Source: Nemertoderma westbladi (lineage: Eukaryota; Xenacoelomorpha; Nemertodermatida; Nemertodermatidae). Taken from it: 64,000 bases of DNA. Where the stretch lies: NCBI GenBank assembly GCA_032718475.1, contig JAUCBJ010006864.1:1-64000 (forward strand). The letters are read 5' to 3'. A program made the position numbers and the translations under genes. The notes beneath the pieces were generated by a model. The model was given only the letters and a program-made list of their open reading frames with translations. It had not been told where the DNA came from and searched no databases. Below are positions 21,467 to 32,100 of this stretch, piece after piece. Numbering within the stretch: position 1 is the stretch's first letter; every line of letters starts with the position of its first letter.

Positions 21467-22903
21467 TTAATCATCATTTTTTTTATTCATGTATACAGTG
21501 ACATTCCCGAATATCTTCGAATCCTTAAACACTGCCCGGATGCTATCTGTCTCACTCTCCACACTATTGCTGATGAAAGTCGATGAAACCGATCCTGATT
21601 CCGATCCCAAGCTCGTAGATGGTGTAACATCACTAGTTGCCGATGATCCCGACATGTAAAGGCTCAACTGACGACTCATTTCAAATTTCTTTGAAGTAGA
21701 TGGTCGAAGATAGGAAGTCGTTGTGGATAGATTTTTGTGCCCTAGCTGTTTCTGTGCTAGGTTAACTGGTTGGCCACCATCAACCAATGCTTGGGCTGCC
21801 GTTTTACGACAGCTAATAGGGGTAAGCTTCTTTCCTCCTTGTAACCCAGCTTTCGTTATTAGATTCCTAAACATTTTAGCGAATTGATGCTTTCCTACCG
21901 GTTGATCACAAAACCATTTTTCATTTGGCTTTGTGTTATGCTTTGGGCGTATGAAATATGGCTGCATACCATCTACCTTTCCATCGGGGAAACGTTTCAT
22001 CATGTAGAAATCATGAAGTGTAACTGCACACAGACTTCGATCCGCTTTATACTCATAAACACTTGGTGAAAATTCCCTGGGAGCCGAATCGCCGTGTCGC
22101 GTCTTTGTACTACGTTCCTTTAGTTTTAGGTAGTATACACCTTCTTCAGTGTTATAGTGCTTTGTTATATCGCCTACTAGTATTTTTCGCATCTCCTCGC
22201 CTGGACGAGCTCCAAACTGGGTTGTAAGTACGATATACAACGTTTCGAGTAGCATTTTTGGATTCTCCATACCAAGAAGCCCCTTTTCCCTCATAGCCTT
22301 GAAATCGCCTTCCTCCATCGGGTTACTGGCTCTTTCAAGATTTCCCTTACCAGCACTTTTCGTTTCCGCTAATCTAGTTTTTAGGATGTCTCTACTAAGA
22401 CGAAACTCAGGAAGTTCTAGCGCATTTCCTAACCCTAGATCTTTCAATTTGCGAAGGACTCCATAAAAATAGCTGCGCAAAGTCGTCGTTTCAACTTTTT
22501 CTCCCGTTTTTTTCTTATACTTACGGATAAATCCGTTGAAATGTTTTGCTAATTCCCCTCTTTTTGATTCCTCGCTCAGTTCTTCGATTGTTTCGCTGAC
22601 ATTGTTTATGTCGAGATATTTTCGAAATGCTGCGACAGCAACAGTGGTAGAATCAGCGGTATGGACGTTTCTGTTCGTTAATATGTACTCGTCATCAGTT
22701 TTGTCGTTTTGCGATAATCGAAGAGATGACTCATCCCTGAATCGTTTAGCTGGTGGTATAGGTTCATCATTTCCCAATGTGGAATCCACAGAAATTAAAT
22801 GATCATTATTGGCGTAGAAGAGATTTTCTAAACACACCAGATCAGCTAAATCGAAGTCATCCATGTCTAATCGGTTATACTGCAGTACTGGTTTGCAATA
22901 CAA
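21467..22903 (-). CDS. Crypton-like tyrosine recombinase (intact frame)
   Basis: This is 478 codons, no introns. The second Met (codon 14, nt 22864; MDDFDLADLVCLENLFY) is an equally good start. An acidic N-terminal part precedes a helical SAM-like core-binding region (about 85-190; FRKYLDINNVSETIEEL). The catalytic domain (about 195-400) resembles DUF3504/Crypton recombinases. It has R233 in QFGARPGEEM, K267 in STKTRHG, R366 in TPISCRKTAA, H389 in LGHKN and the nucleophile Tyr398 in TSYLRP. The usual HxxR histidine is Ile363 here. Crypton enzymes cut and rejoin DNA through the tyrosine; domesticated relatives occur in animals. A Ser-rich tail follows. Whether this is a live transposon or a host gene is not decided: no element ends were found. 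Confidence 0.8.
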   Translation of the reverse strand: MYCKPVLQYNRLDMDDFDLADLVCLENLFYANNDHLISVDSTLGNDEPIPPAKRFRDESSLRLSQNDKTDDEYILTNRNVHTADSTTVAVAAFRKYLDINNVSETIEELSEESKRGELAKHFNGFIRKYKKKTGEKVETTTLRSYFYGVLRKLKDLGLGNALELPEFRLSRDILKTRLAETKSAGKGNLERASNPMEEGDFKAMREKGLLGMENPKMLLETLYIVLTTQFGARPGEEMRKILVGDITKHYNTEEGVYYLKLKERSTKTRHGDSAPREFSPSVYEYKADRSLCAVTLHDFYMMKRFPDGKVDGMQPYFIRPKHNTKPNEKWFCDQPVGKHQFAKMFRNLITKAGLQGGKKLTPISCRKTAAQALVDGGQPVNLAQKQLGHKNLSTTTSYLRPSTSKKFEMSRQLSLYMSGSSATSDVTPSTSLGSESGSVSSTFISNSVESETDSIRAVFKDSKIFGNVTVYMNKKNDD

Positions 22904-22959
22904 TAGACCACAGCTAAAATATTTAGGTAAACAGAATGTGAAATCTATGTACCGTTACT

Positions 22960-23250
22960 GACTCGCACCTACTAATTTAAATGTAACCTACCATTTTTTG
23001 CTCTCGTCAAACCTCAAACAGAAAGTAAAATCCTAAATAAGTACAGAAATGTACCGTGGTAGGCTACCGGGAAGATGCCTACCGTGTTACGCTGCACAAA
23101 CTAAAATCGTCAAAGAGAAAGTGAAATCAAAATGCAGAAGCTACCGGTAGGTACCGGACGGCCAGTATGTTCTCTAAACTCAAATCGTCAAACAGAAAGT
23201 AAACACCCAAAATAAAAAGCAGAATGTACCGTTGTAGCGCCTACAGGTTG
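22960..23250 (-). promoter_or_regulatory. Upstream region of the recombinase gene with three imperfect direct repeats
   Basis: A block of about 80 bases with TCGTCAAACAGAAAGTAAA, then a short A-rich part, then GCAGAA..TGTACCGT.GTAGGC, recurs about three times (near 23006, 23108 and 23188). It lies 60-350 bases before the recombinase start. It could be a promoter array or a subterminal repeat set recognised by the recombinase. No TATA motif was identified. Confidence 0.4.
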
Positions 23251-23321
23251 CAGTTTCCAATCAGTCAGTTTGCAACCAGTAGTGTAGGTTATCAATTAAT
23301 TCACTTCGGCCTACACCCCTT

Positions 23322-23382
23322 GGAAAATTAACTATTTAAAATCCTCGGCCTTTGGCCTCGGATTTTAAACAGTTAATTTTCC
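23322..23382. repeat. 61-bp palindrome
   Basis: GGAAAATTAACTATTTAAAA..TCCTCGGCC at the left pairs with GGCCTCGG..ATTTTAAACAGTTAATTTTCC at the right around a 3-base loop. One of several such foldbacks in this region. Confidence 0.7.
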
Positions 23383-23515
23383 GCGGGATTCGGCCTCAGC
23401 AACACCAGTTGGTTTGCGGAAAAATAACAAAACAAAATAGCGGACAAAAATAACAACCCTACAGACCAACATTAGTTCGGTGTTATTTTTTCCGGGATTT
23501 GTTGTGTAACAACGA

Positions 23516-23690
23516 AAAATATCGTAAAAATAACGAGAGTAAAAATATCGCGAGTAAAAATAACGAGTGTTGAAAATTAATGTGTTTAAAAAATATCGAG
23601 AGTAAAAATAACGCGAGATGAAAAATATCGAAACTAAGAAACGGGTGTCGAAAAATATCGAGTGTTGAAAAATATCGAGAGTACAATATT
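23516..23690. repeat. Degenerate 17/34-bp minisatellite, inverted arm
   Basis: Units such as AAAAATATCGAGTGTTG and AAAAATAACGAGAGT are the reverse complement of the array at 24064-24830 but much more diverged. The two arms face each other across about 375 bases. Confidence 0.7.
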
Positions 23691-23769
23691 GCATTTTATT
23701 TAGAATTATGGGACAATATTGCAGTGCATGGGTTACAACAGTGCAAGTGCAAATAAACCAAGTACCCAT

Positions 23770-24060
23770 TTACCAGATTTAATATACTAGCTAGTTTTTG
23801 CTATTTTTTAATAAATATTTTAGAAGAAGTGCTAGATATCAATTTTGATAAATATTTTTGTTCTAGAAAACATTTTTTAGTTCTAGATCACAGTATTAAT
23901 TTTTTAAAATAGCTAGTATTTTCTACTTCTTTTTATAAATGTTATAGAACACGTGTAAGCTACCAATGTTGATTTTTTGCTTTAGAACACATTTTTTTGT
24001 ACTAGAACATTTTTATGAAAAAAATTATCATACTGTTCAACCCTTATTAAAAAAAATTGT
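23770..24060. other. AT-rich spacer resembling the interior of the 20.5-21.2 kb element
   Basis: Contains TACTAGCTAG, GTTCTAGAA and TTCTAGATC-type words like those in 20560-21125. No terminal inverted repeat was found here, so relatedness is only suggested. Confidence 0.3.
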
Positions 24061-24063
24061 TAC

Positions 24064-24830
24064 TATCGATTGTTACTCTCGATATTTTTCAACACTCGAT
24101 ATTTTTCAACACTCGGTATTTTTACTCTCGATATTTTTCAACACTCGATATTTTTACTCTCGATATTTTTCATCACTCGATATTTTTCAACACTCGATAT
24201 TTTTACTCTCGATATTTTTCATCACTCGATATTTTTCAACACTCGATACTTTTACTCTCGATATTTTTCAACACTCGATAGTTTTACTCTCGATATTTTT
24301 CATCACTCGATATTTTTCAACACTCGATATTTTTACTCTCGATATTTTTCAACACTCGATATTTTTACTCTCGATATTTTTCAACACTCGATATTTTTAC
24401 TCTCGATATTTTTCAACACTCGATATTTTTACTCTCTATATTTTTCAACACTCGATATTTTTACTCTCGATATTTTTCAACACTCGATATTTTCAACACT
24501 CGATATTTTTTAACACTCGATATTTTTACTCTCGATATTTTTCAACACTCAATATTTTTACTCTCTATATTTTTCAACACTCGATATTTTTACTCTAGAT
24601 ATTTTTCAACACTCGATATTTTTCAACACTCGATTTTTTTAACACTCGATATTTTTACTCCCGATATTTTTCAACACTCGATATTTTTACTCTCGTTATT
24701 TTTACTCTCGATATTTTTACTCTCGATATTTTTTGAACTCTCGATGTTATCGTTATTTTTCAACACTCGATATTTCTACTCACGTTATTTTTACTCTCGA
24801 CATTTTTCATGTCTTGATATTTTTCAATAT
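24064..24830. repeat. 17/34-bp minisatellite (CTCGATATTTTT)
   Basis: Two alternating half-units, TACTCTCGATATTTTTC and AACACTCGATATTTTT, form a roughly 34-bp dimer repeated more than 20 times, with a few ATCACTCG and missing-spacer variants. Overlapping open frames in several phases translate to the same 'IFNTRYFYSRYF' peptide and are not genes. Confidence 0.9.
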
Positions 24831-27008
24831 AACCTTTGTGTCCCTTATTAATGTGTGTCCCTCATTAATGTTTGTGTTCCTCGTTAATGTTTGTGCCCCT
24901 TATTAATGTGTGTCCCTCATTAATGTGTGTCCCTCATTGATGATAGTGTCCCTCGTTAATGTTTGTGCCCCTCATTAATGTGTGTCCCTCATTAATGTTT
25001 GTGTCCGTCGTTAATGTTTGTGCTCCTTATTAATGTGTGTCCCTCATTAATGTTTGTGTCCCTCGTTAATGTTTGTGCCCCTTATTAATGTGTGTCCCTC
25101 ATTAATGTTTGTGTCCCTCGTTAATGTTTGTATCCCTCATTAATGTGTGTCCCTCATTAATGATTGTGTCCCTTATTAATGTGAGTCCCTAATTAATGTG
25201 TGTCCCTCATTAATGATTGTGTCCCTCGTTAATGTTTGTGCTCCTTATTAATGTGTGTCCCTCATTAATGTTTGTGTTCCTCGTTAATGTTTGTGCCCCT
25301 TATTAATGTGTGTCCCTCATTAATGTGTGTCCCTCATTGATGATAGTGTCCCTCGTTAATGTTTGTGCCCCTCATTAATGTGTGTCCCTCATTAATGTTT
25401 GTGTCCGTCGTTAATGTTTGTGCCCCTTATTAATGTGTGTCCCTCATTAATGTTTGTGTCCCTCGTTAATGATTGTGTCCCTTATTAATGTGAGACCCTA
25501 ATTAATGTGTGTCCCTCATTAATGATTGTGTCCCTCGTTAATGTTTGTGCTCCTTATTAATGTGTGTCCCTCATTAATGTTTGTGTCCCTCGTTAATGTT
25601 TGTGCCCCTTATTAATGTGTGTTCTTCATTAATGTGTGTCCCTCATTAATGATTGTGTCCCTCGTTAATGTTTGTGCCCCTTATTAATGTGTGTCCCTCA
25701 TTAATGTTTGTGTCCCTCGTTAATGTTTGTATCCCTCATTAATGTGTGTCCCTCATTAATGATTGTGTCCCTTATTAATGTGAGTCCCTAATTAATGTGT
25801 GTCCCTCATTAATGATTGTGTCCCTCGTTAATGTTTGTGCTCCTTATTAATGTGTGTCCCTCATTAATGTTTGTGTCCCTCGTTAATGTTTGTGCCCCTT
25901 ATTAATGTGTGTCCCTCATTAATGTGTGTCCCTCATTAATGTTTGTGTCCCTCGTTAATATTTGTGCCCCATATTAATGTGTGTCCTTCATTAATGTGTG
26001 TCCCTCATTAATGATTGTGTCCCTCGTTAATGTTTGTGCCCCTTATTAATGTGTGTCCCTCATTAATGTTTGTGTCCCTCGTTAATGTTTGTGTCCCTCA
26101 TTAATGTGTGTCCCTCATTAATGTTTGTGTCCCTCGTTAATGATTGTGTCCCTTATTAATGTGAGACCCTAATTAATGTGTGTCCCTCATTAATGATTGT
26201 GTCCCTCGTTAATGTTTGTGCTCCTTATTAATGTGTGTCCCTCATTAATGTTTGTGTCCCTCGTTAAAGTTTGTTTCCCTTATTAATGTGTGTCCCTCAT
26301 TAATGTGTGTCCCTCATTAATGTTTGTGTCCCTCGTTAATGTTTGTGCCCCTTATTAATGTGTGTCCCTCATTAATGTTTGTGTCCCTCGTTAATGTTTG
26401 TGTCCCTCATTAATGTGTGTCCCTCATTAATGATTGTGTCCCTTATTAATGTGAGTCCCTAATTAATGTGTGTTCCTCATTAATGATTGTGTCCCTCGTT
26501 AATGTTTGTGCTCCTTATTAATGTGTGTCCCTCATTAATGTTTGTGTCCCACGTTAATGTTTGTGCCCCTTATTAATGTGTGTCCCTCATCATTAATGTG
26601 TGTCCCCCATTAATGATTGTGTCCCTCGTTAATGTTTGTGCCCCTTATTAATGTGTGTCCCTCATTAATGTGTGTCCCTCATTAATGGTTGTGTCCCTTA
26701 TCAATGTGTGTCCCTGATTAATGTGTGTCCCTCAATAATGTTTGTGTACCTCGTTAATGTTTGTGTCCCTCATTAATGTTTGTGACCCTGATTAATATCT
26801 GTGTCCCTTAATAATGTATGTGCCCTTGATTAATGTGTGTCCCTAATTAATGTTTTTGTCCCTTATTAATGTGTGTCCCTCATTAATGTATGTGCCTTTG
26901 ATTAATGTGTGTCCCTCATTAATGTGTGTCCCTCATCAATGTTCGTGTCCCTTATTAATGTTTGTGCCACTTAATGTGTGTCCCTGATTAATTTTTGTGT
27001 CCCTGATA
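24831..27008. repeat. 19-bp minisatellite, array 3 (about 115 units, inverted relative to array 1)
   Basis: Mixed 19-bp (GTTTGTGTCCCTCGTTAAT) and 17-bp (GTGTGTCCCTCATTAAT) units. A marker variant (GTGAG(T/A)CCCTAATTAATG) recurs near 25180, 25490, 25785, 26160 and 26455, giving a higher-order period of about 295-375 bp. It directly follows the 17/34-bp array. Confidence 0.9.
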
Positions 27009-27056
27009 AATGTTTGTATCAGGAACTGGACGCAATAAAAATTCATTCCTCCTCCA

Positions 27057-27256
27057 GGGGAAATTCGACGCAAATAACAGATGATTACTCTCAAAAATAA
27101 AACTGTAACCGGTTCTATTGTGTTTAGTTTATTGTTTTAGTAGTTAAAGTATTGTGCCACTGTAACCTGCTCCTTTCCCTAAATTGAGAATTTAACATTG
27201 AGGCGGGATATTAATTCGCCAAGGCGGGTTTTGCGTCGAGTCCCCCCCCCCCCCCC
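27057..27256. mobile_element. MITE-like dispersed repeat (copy 2, uninterrupted)
   Basis: The left end GGGGAAATTCGACGCAAA is inverted at the right as TTTTGCGTCGAGTCCCC. The internal AACCTGCTCCTTTCCCTAAA and GGCGGGATATTAATTCGCC are shared with the copy at 1549-2517. The element ends in a C-run. It is the reference copy for recognising the split copy and the small fragments elsewhere. Confidence 0.7.
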
Positions 27257-28790
27257 CTGTCTCAGAATTAATGAAAGAAAGCTTGAAATTAATGAAAGAG
27301 TGCTGCACTTCGCTGCAGTGTTCTGCACTAACAGACACATGTCGCCTTAGGTCCAGGCGCGTTAGATCCCACCGAATTAGATATAGATTCTGCACTGCAG
27401 GTCATTTACGTCTTGTGTCGTTAGGTTTCGACGTATTTTTCAGCAATATATTGAATGTCCTTTTTGCTTGGCCAGCTTTCTATTGGTATCAATAAATCAC
27501 TAAGGTTGAAGAATAACTGTAGTGAAACTGGTAAAATATCACTGGATATATGTTTTATTAATAATGCTTCTAACTAAAGATTGAAATCTAAAATAAAAAT
27601 TATGTCTCACCCAGGAGGAGGAGGGAGTTGAAACGATCTTTGTTTCAAATTTCATGGCTTACAAATCTCATTGGGGTCGGTGTGACTGAATTACGACACT
27701 ATTATTCTAGGCATATTGAACCCTCTCACTTCCGAAAATTTCACATATTTCATAACCTATCCTATCTACTGTAATGTTTTCATAAACCCTTCTAGAAAAT
27801 ATATTGGGCCTAATACGTACCGTACAACTGGTAACTGTCTGATATCACAGAACCATATCTCCCAACGGCGTGTTCACATGTAAGTACCGCACCGCTCAGG
27901 TACCGGTCTGCCGGTTTCTCAGTCATCTATACTGCTGTACAGCATTAGCGACTATCAGATAACAGCAACAGGCAGACATGTACCAGCAGACTCGGGCTGT
28001 CGGGTACTGCAATCAGACAGATTCTGGCTGACTGATACGGTAGGCACGGTACCGCCGGTACCGGCAGACCGGTTCGCGAGGTGCGAGGGTGTAGCGGTCA
28101 GCCGGTATGGCATTGGCTTGGCATAGCCTATGGCTGTATCGTACCGGTACGATACAGCCTATGCTGCTATGGCTGTATCGTACCGGTACGGTGCCGTCAG
28201 ACCGGTATCGTCAGATCGTACCGGTACTACTGACTACACTACCGGTAGGCCGCAGACCAGTACAGCAGTAGCGGTACCGGTCTGCCGGTACCAGGACCAG
28301 CTACCAGGTAGGGGCCTACTGCATACATCTGTACACCCGAACCTGGAACCCGACGCGCACATCTGCACATACTGCATACTGCTGTACTGACATACAGACA
28401 TAATCATCGCCTGATCCAGTGATCGCACACCAGCACCAGCCAGCCCTGCAGCTGCCAGTTGCAGCCCAGCCAGCGTCAGAGCGTACAGTACGGCAGACTG
28501 GCGTACCAAGGCAGCAAGGTACCGGTACCTACTGCTGTACCTACTGACCTACTGCAGTAGGCCTACTGCGCTACTGCCTACCGCTACCAGCAGTTACCTA
28601 GCAGCCTACAGCCTAGGCCAGTAGGTAGGCGTAGGATGCTTCTACTAGCATACTGGCAGACGCAGACTGGCATAGTATGTAGTACCGGTACTGCTGTACT
28701 GTAGTGTAGTAGGCCTACCCGGTCTGCCGGTAGCAGGCACAGACTGACAGGCATCCTGGCATCAGGTAGAGCTGCTCGCAGCGCTTTAGT
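27257..28790. other. Upstream region of RPSA; dense in ACCGGT and AGGCCT palindromes
   Basis: No gene seen. From about 27890 to 28760 the sequence is crowded with the short self-complementary words ACCGGT/TACCGGTA, AGGCCTA and CTGCAG-like words. Open frames through this zone (for example 28130-28390) are low-complexity 'SYRYDTAYAAMAVSYRY' types and not credible. The zone directly precedes RPSA and may include its promoter. Confidence 0.45.
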
Positions 28791-28792
28791 AG

Positions 28793-28812
28793 ATCTTCTT
28801 CTTCATCTTTAC
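28793..28812 (+). promoter_or_regulatory. Candidate 5'-TOP pyrimidine tract of RPSA
   Basis: A pyrimidine-rich stretch (TCTTCTTCTTCATCTTTACA) lies 70-90 bases upstream of the RPSA start codon. Ribosomal protein mRNAs of animals usually begin with such a C/T tract, which couples translation to growth signals. Alternatively the TTTGTGTTGCAG at 28843-28854 is a splice acceptor and the true first exon lies further upstream. The evidence does not decide between these. Confidence 0.3.
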
Positions 28813-28881
28813 AGTTATTGACTGAACATTATTATTTGTCTGTTTGTGTTGCAGCGACCACCCTAATAAGGTCTTACGAAG

Positions 28882-29133
28882 ATGTCGGGAGGCTTAGAAG
28901 TTTTATCGATTAAAGATGAGGATGTTAAGCAGTTGCTGGCTGCCGGAACCCATCTGGGTGCCAATAACTGCGACCACCAGGTGGAGCAGTACGTCTACAA
29001 GAGGCGTCTCGACGGAGTTCACATAATCCATTTGAGTCGCATGTGGGAGAAGTTGCTGTTTGCTGCTCGCGCTATAGCTGCTATCGAGCACCCTGGCGAT
29101 GTTTGTGCAATATCAGCGAGGCCTTACGGCCAG
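28882..29133 (+). CDS. RPSA: RPSA coding exon 1
   Basis: 84 codons from the start Met to ARPYGQ; donor CAG|GTATG. A putative acceptor (TTGCAG, ending 28854) precedes 27 bases of 5' UTR. Confidence 0.95.
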
Positions 29134-32100
29134 GTATGATCGCAAGTCTGTCATTACATTGTATTTGTGTGTCTCTGTTAGTGTAGGAACAGGGGTGGAA
29201 AAAACCTAGTTTTTTTTAGGAAAAAAAATAGGTTTAGGTTTTTTGCTTAGGTTTTTTAAAAAAACCTAGGCCTAGCGCCTAGGCCTAAAGGTTTTTTAGG
29301 TTTTTTAATATATTTTCAATTTGATATAAAAGTAATTTGATAACATTGATAGTATTGCAAGTTGAATTTTGGGAGGTTAAAATGTTATTATTTTTAATGC
29401 AGCCAAATGACAAACAGTGTTTACAGGTTTATGTCTGTCAGTATGTTAGGCCTGTAGGCTAATCAAGAAAATATCAGGCACAATTGCCCCTTTTTATTGT
29501 ACATTAATTTAAATAACCTAAAAAACCTATTTTTAATGAAATTTTCAAAAGTAGGTGATATAAAAAAAACCTAGGTGCTAAAAAACCTACTTTGCGAGCC
29601 CTGTGTAGGAAAGAATGAATACGGTGTTTATGACGTATGCTGGTATGGATCAATGAGTATTAGCATATTTTGTATACCGGATCGTGTATCAAACAATCCT
29701 GCCTCGCACACCCATAACGTTTATAAATTATATTCTCTGACCGGGATTTCAATCTGGATTTTCCATTACAAAATATATAGGCCTACGCACCGTTACCTCT
29801 AAAACACAAAGCTAGTCTACTTGTGAGCGGATTCAATTCCGCCTCACCAACCCCCATAAAGTTGGGAAGTGGCGCCTTTAAGCAATATTGGGGAGTACGA
29901 GGTTGATTCGTTGATTACAATCAACCTCGTATCACCCCTAATAACGGGGACAACACGCGGCCGCAAAGAGCCACACAAAAGAGGTTATAGGTCAAACCTC
30001 TTGGAGAGGGAAAGTGACAGCAGCGGGGGGGGGGGGGGGGGGGGGAAACACTCCCACAGAGGTGGGAGCCGAGAATTAGGTTATTGGCCAATGGGGGACA
30101 AGGAAAGTGCATCCGCTAAGTAACAAGGCCACAAGTAGAGTAGAGATAATCAATATAATACCGGTTAGTGCTTGTGTCTTATTCAGTTTACTCAGTCATC
30201 AGGTGCAGTACGGTGACATTTCGCACCGTCACCGCCACTACCGGTACAACATTTATCTCTTGTCAGCCTTCTTCAACTGTGCTATTGTATTATATCTGCG
30301 TTAGTTTTACTCATTTACTCGAACAATATCAGAACAACAACTAACTATTATCTTTTCACTACAACGCGGTGACGCGTAGCGAAACAAAACCGGTCGGGAT
30401 CCACTGATCCCGTCACACTGCTAGTGGTATACCGGTAGTGCCTCCAGTTGCAGTTCTCCATAGTGTACCGCACCCCGACTATCATTACCCTGTGCCTACT
30501 TTGGCACATGTTCGTTTTTGTAATTTATGCTAATAGACCTTAAGTACAATAATAAATAACACGAATAAAACAATTCTGCGTTCTTCTTCCATCATAATGA
30601 AAAAATACAATTAATTAATGTGGGTATTATAACCATTTGTCTGTCAATCACTAAATGTAACATTTACACATGATGAATTATCTTAGGACACCTTATGAAT
30701 AAGAAACTGATTTACTAACTATTAATCTGATGTAAATCTACTTAGTGATTGGCAGAAATTACACAACGAAAAATTAATATATAAATCACATTTCGATATA
30801 TATAATATATTTCCAGGTATATACAGTTACAGTAGCCTACCACCGCATATAATTTATTTATTTCAGCGCGCTGTGTTGAAGTTCGCCCACCACACGGGCG
30901 CCACGCCCATAGCGGGGCGATTCACCCCGGGTACCTTTACCAACCAGATCACCAAGGAGTTTCGTGAGCCCCGGTTGCTGATAGTAACGGACCCCCGCAC
31001 AGACCACCAGCCGGTCACCGAGGCCAGTTACGTTAATATCCCCGTAATCGCGTTCGCCAACACCGATAGTCCGTTGAAATACGTTGATATCGCGATCCCG
31101 TGTAACAATAAGGTGGGTTGTTTGGGTAGAATAACGTGCCACTGTAACCTGCTCCTTTCCCTAAATTGATATTTATTTAACATTGAGTTGAGACGAGTTA
31201 TTAATTCGTTGATTTTAACTTTTTTGATACGCCACCTGGCCAGATATTAAACCTTCTTAAAAATTTATAGCTGCCAAGTTTCACCTTTAAGAACGAATTA
31301 AAATCAAATATACAACAACAATATATATTTGCAAATATTGACAATGTCAGTCAGTTCGCTAAAGGATCTGCCAACTTCGTGGCTCGCCCCAAATATTTTT
31401 GATGCTCATTATTTTATAATTATATTAAAATTAAGCTGTGTGGTTTGTATGTCCCAGTGTCTGAGTGGATACAGCGCCAGGTTGCTCTCCGTTTAGTGAT
31501 TAGCGGCGCAGGTTCGAATCCGAGTGACGGCTGTACAAATTTCGCCCGAGGTTTATATAGTGATTCTCTCTATATTATAAGTTCCATTACTCATTATTTT
31601 CTGTCAATCGCTACGTTTACATATGATGAATCATCTTAGGACACCTTATGAATAAGAAACTGATTTACTAACTATTAATCTGATGTAAATCTACTTAGTG
31701 ATTGACAGAAATTAATTAATAAATTGTATGAATTAAAGGTGATATCAAACATTTTATTTAAAGGATGATTATTTACTGTATCTACTAGTGTTGAGAACAC
31801 TAATTGAAAGTGTATGGTGAATTTTTGAGTAATGAAAACGCAACAGACTGAAACAGAAATTAATAAAAAGTCATTCAGTTCCTACTACACAACACCAACA
31901 AAATGGCCAATTGACAAATGAGAGTATTTATATAGTAAATAAGTTATTAGTAATTAATTAACCGTCAGTATTTTTATCTACCGGCTTTCTGGTACTTTTT
32001 ATTTTTTTGTTACATTATTTTGGACGTCATGTAAATAATCGCCAGGTTGTCGACGGAACTCAAACTAAAATTCAATAGTTTTATATACAACAATTATCTG

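Noticed and set aside
23966-24598. 210-codon frame and overlapping frames in the CTCGATATTTTT array
   Set aside because: Three frames encode the same repeated peptide, as expected of a short tandem DNA repeat, not of a gene.
28130-28509. Frames on both strands in the ACCGGT-rich zone
   Set aside because: Low-complexity composition, overlapping opposite-strand frames and no domain.
31453-31535. Functional tRNA gene
   Set aside because: A and B boxes are present but the acceptor stem does not pair; more likely SINE-derived.
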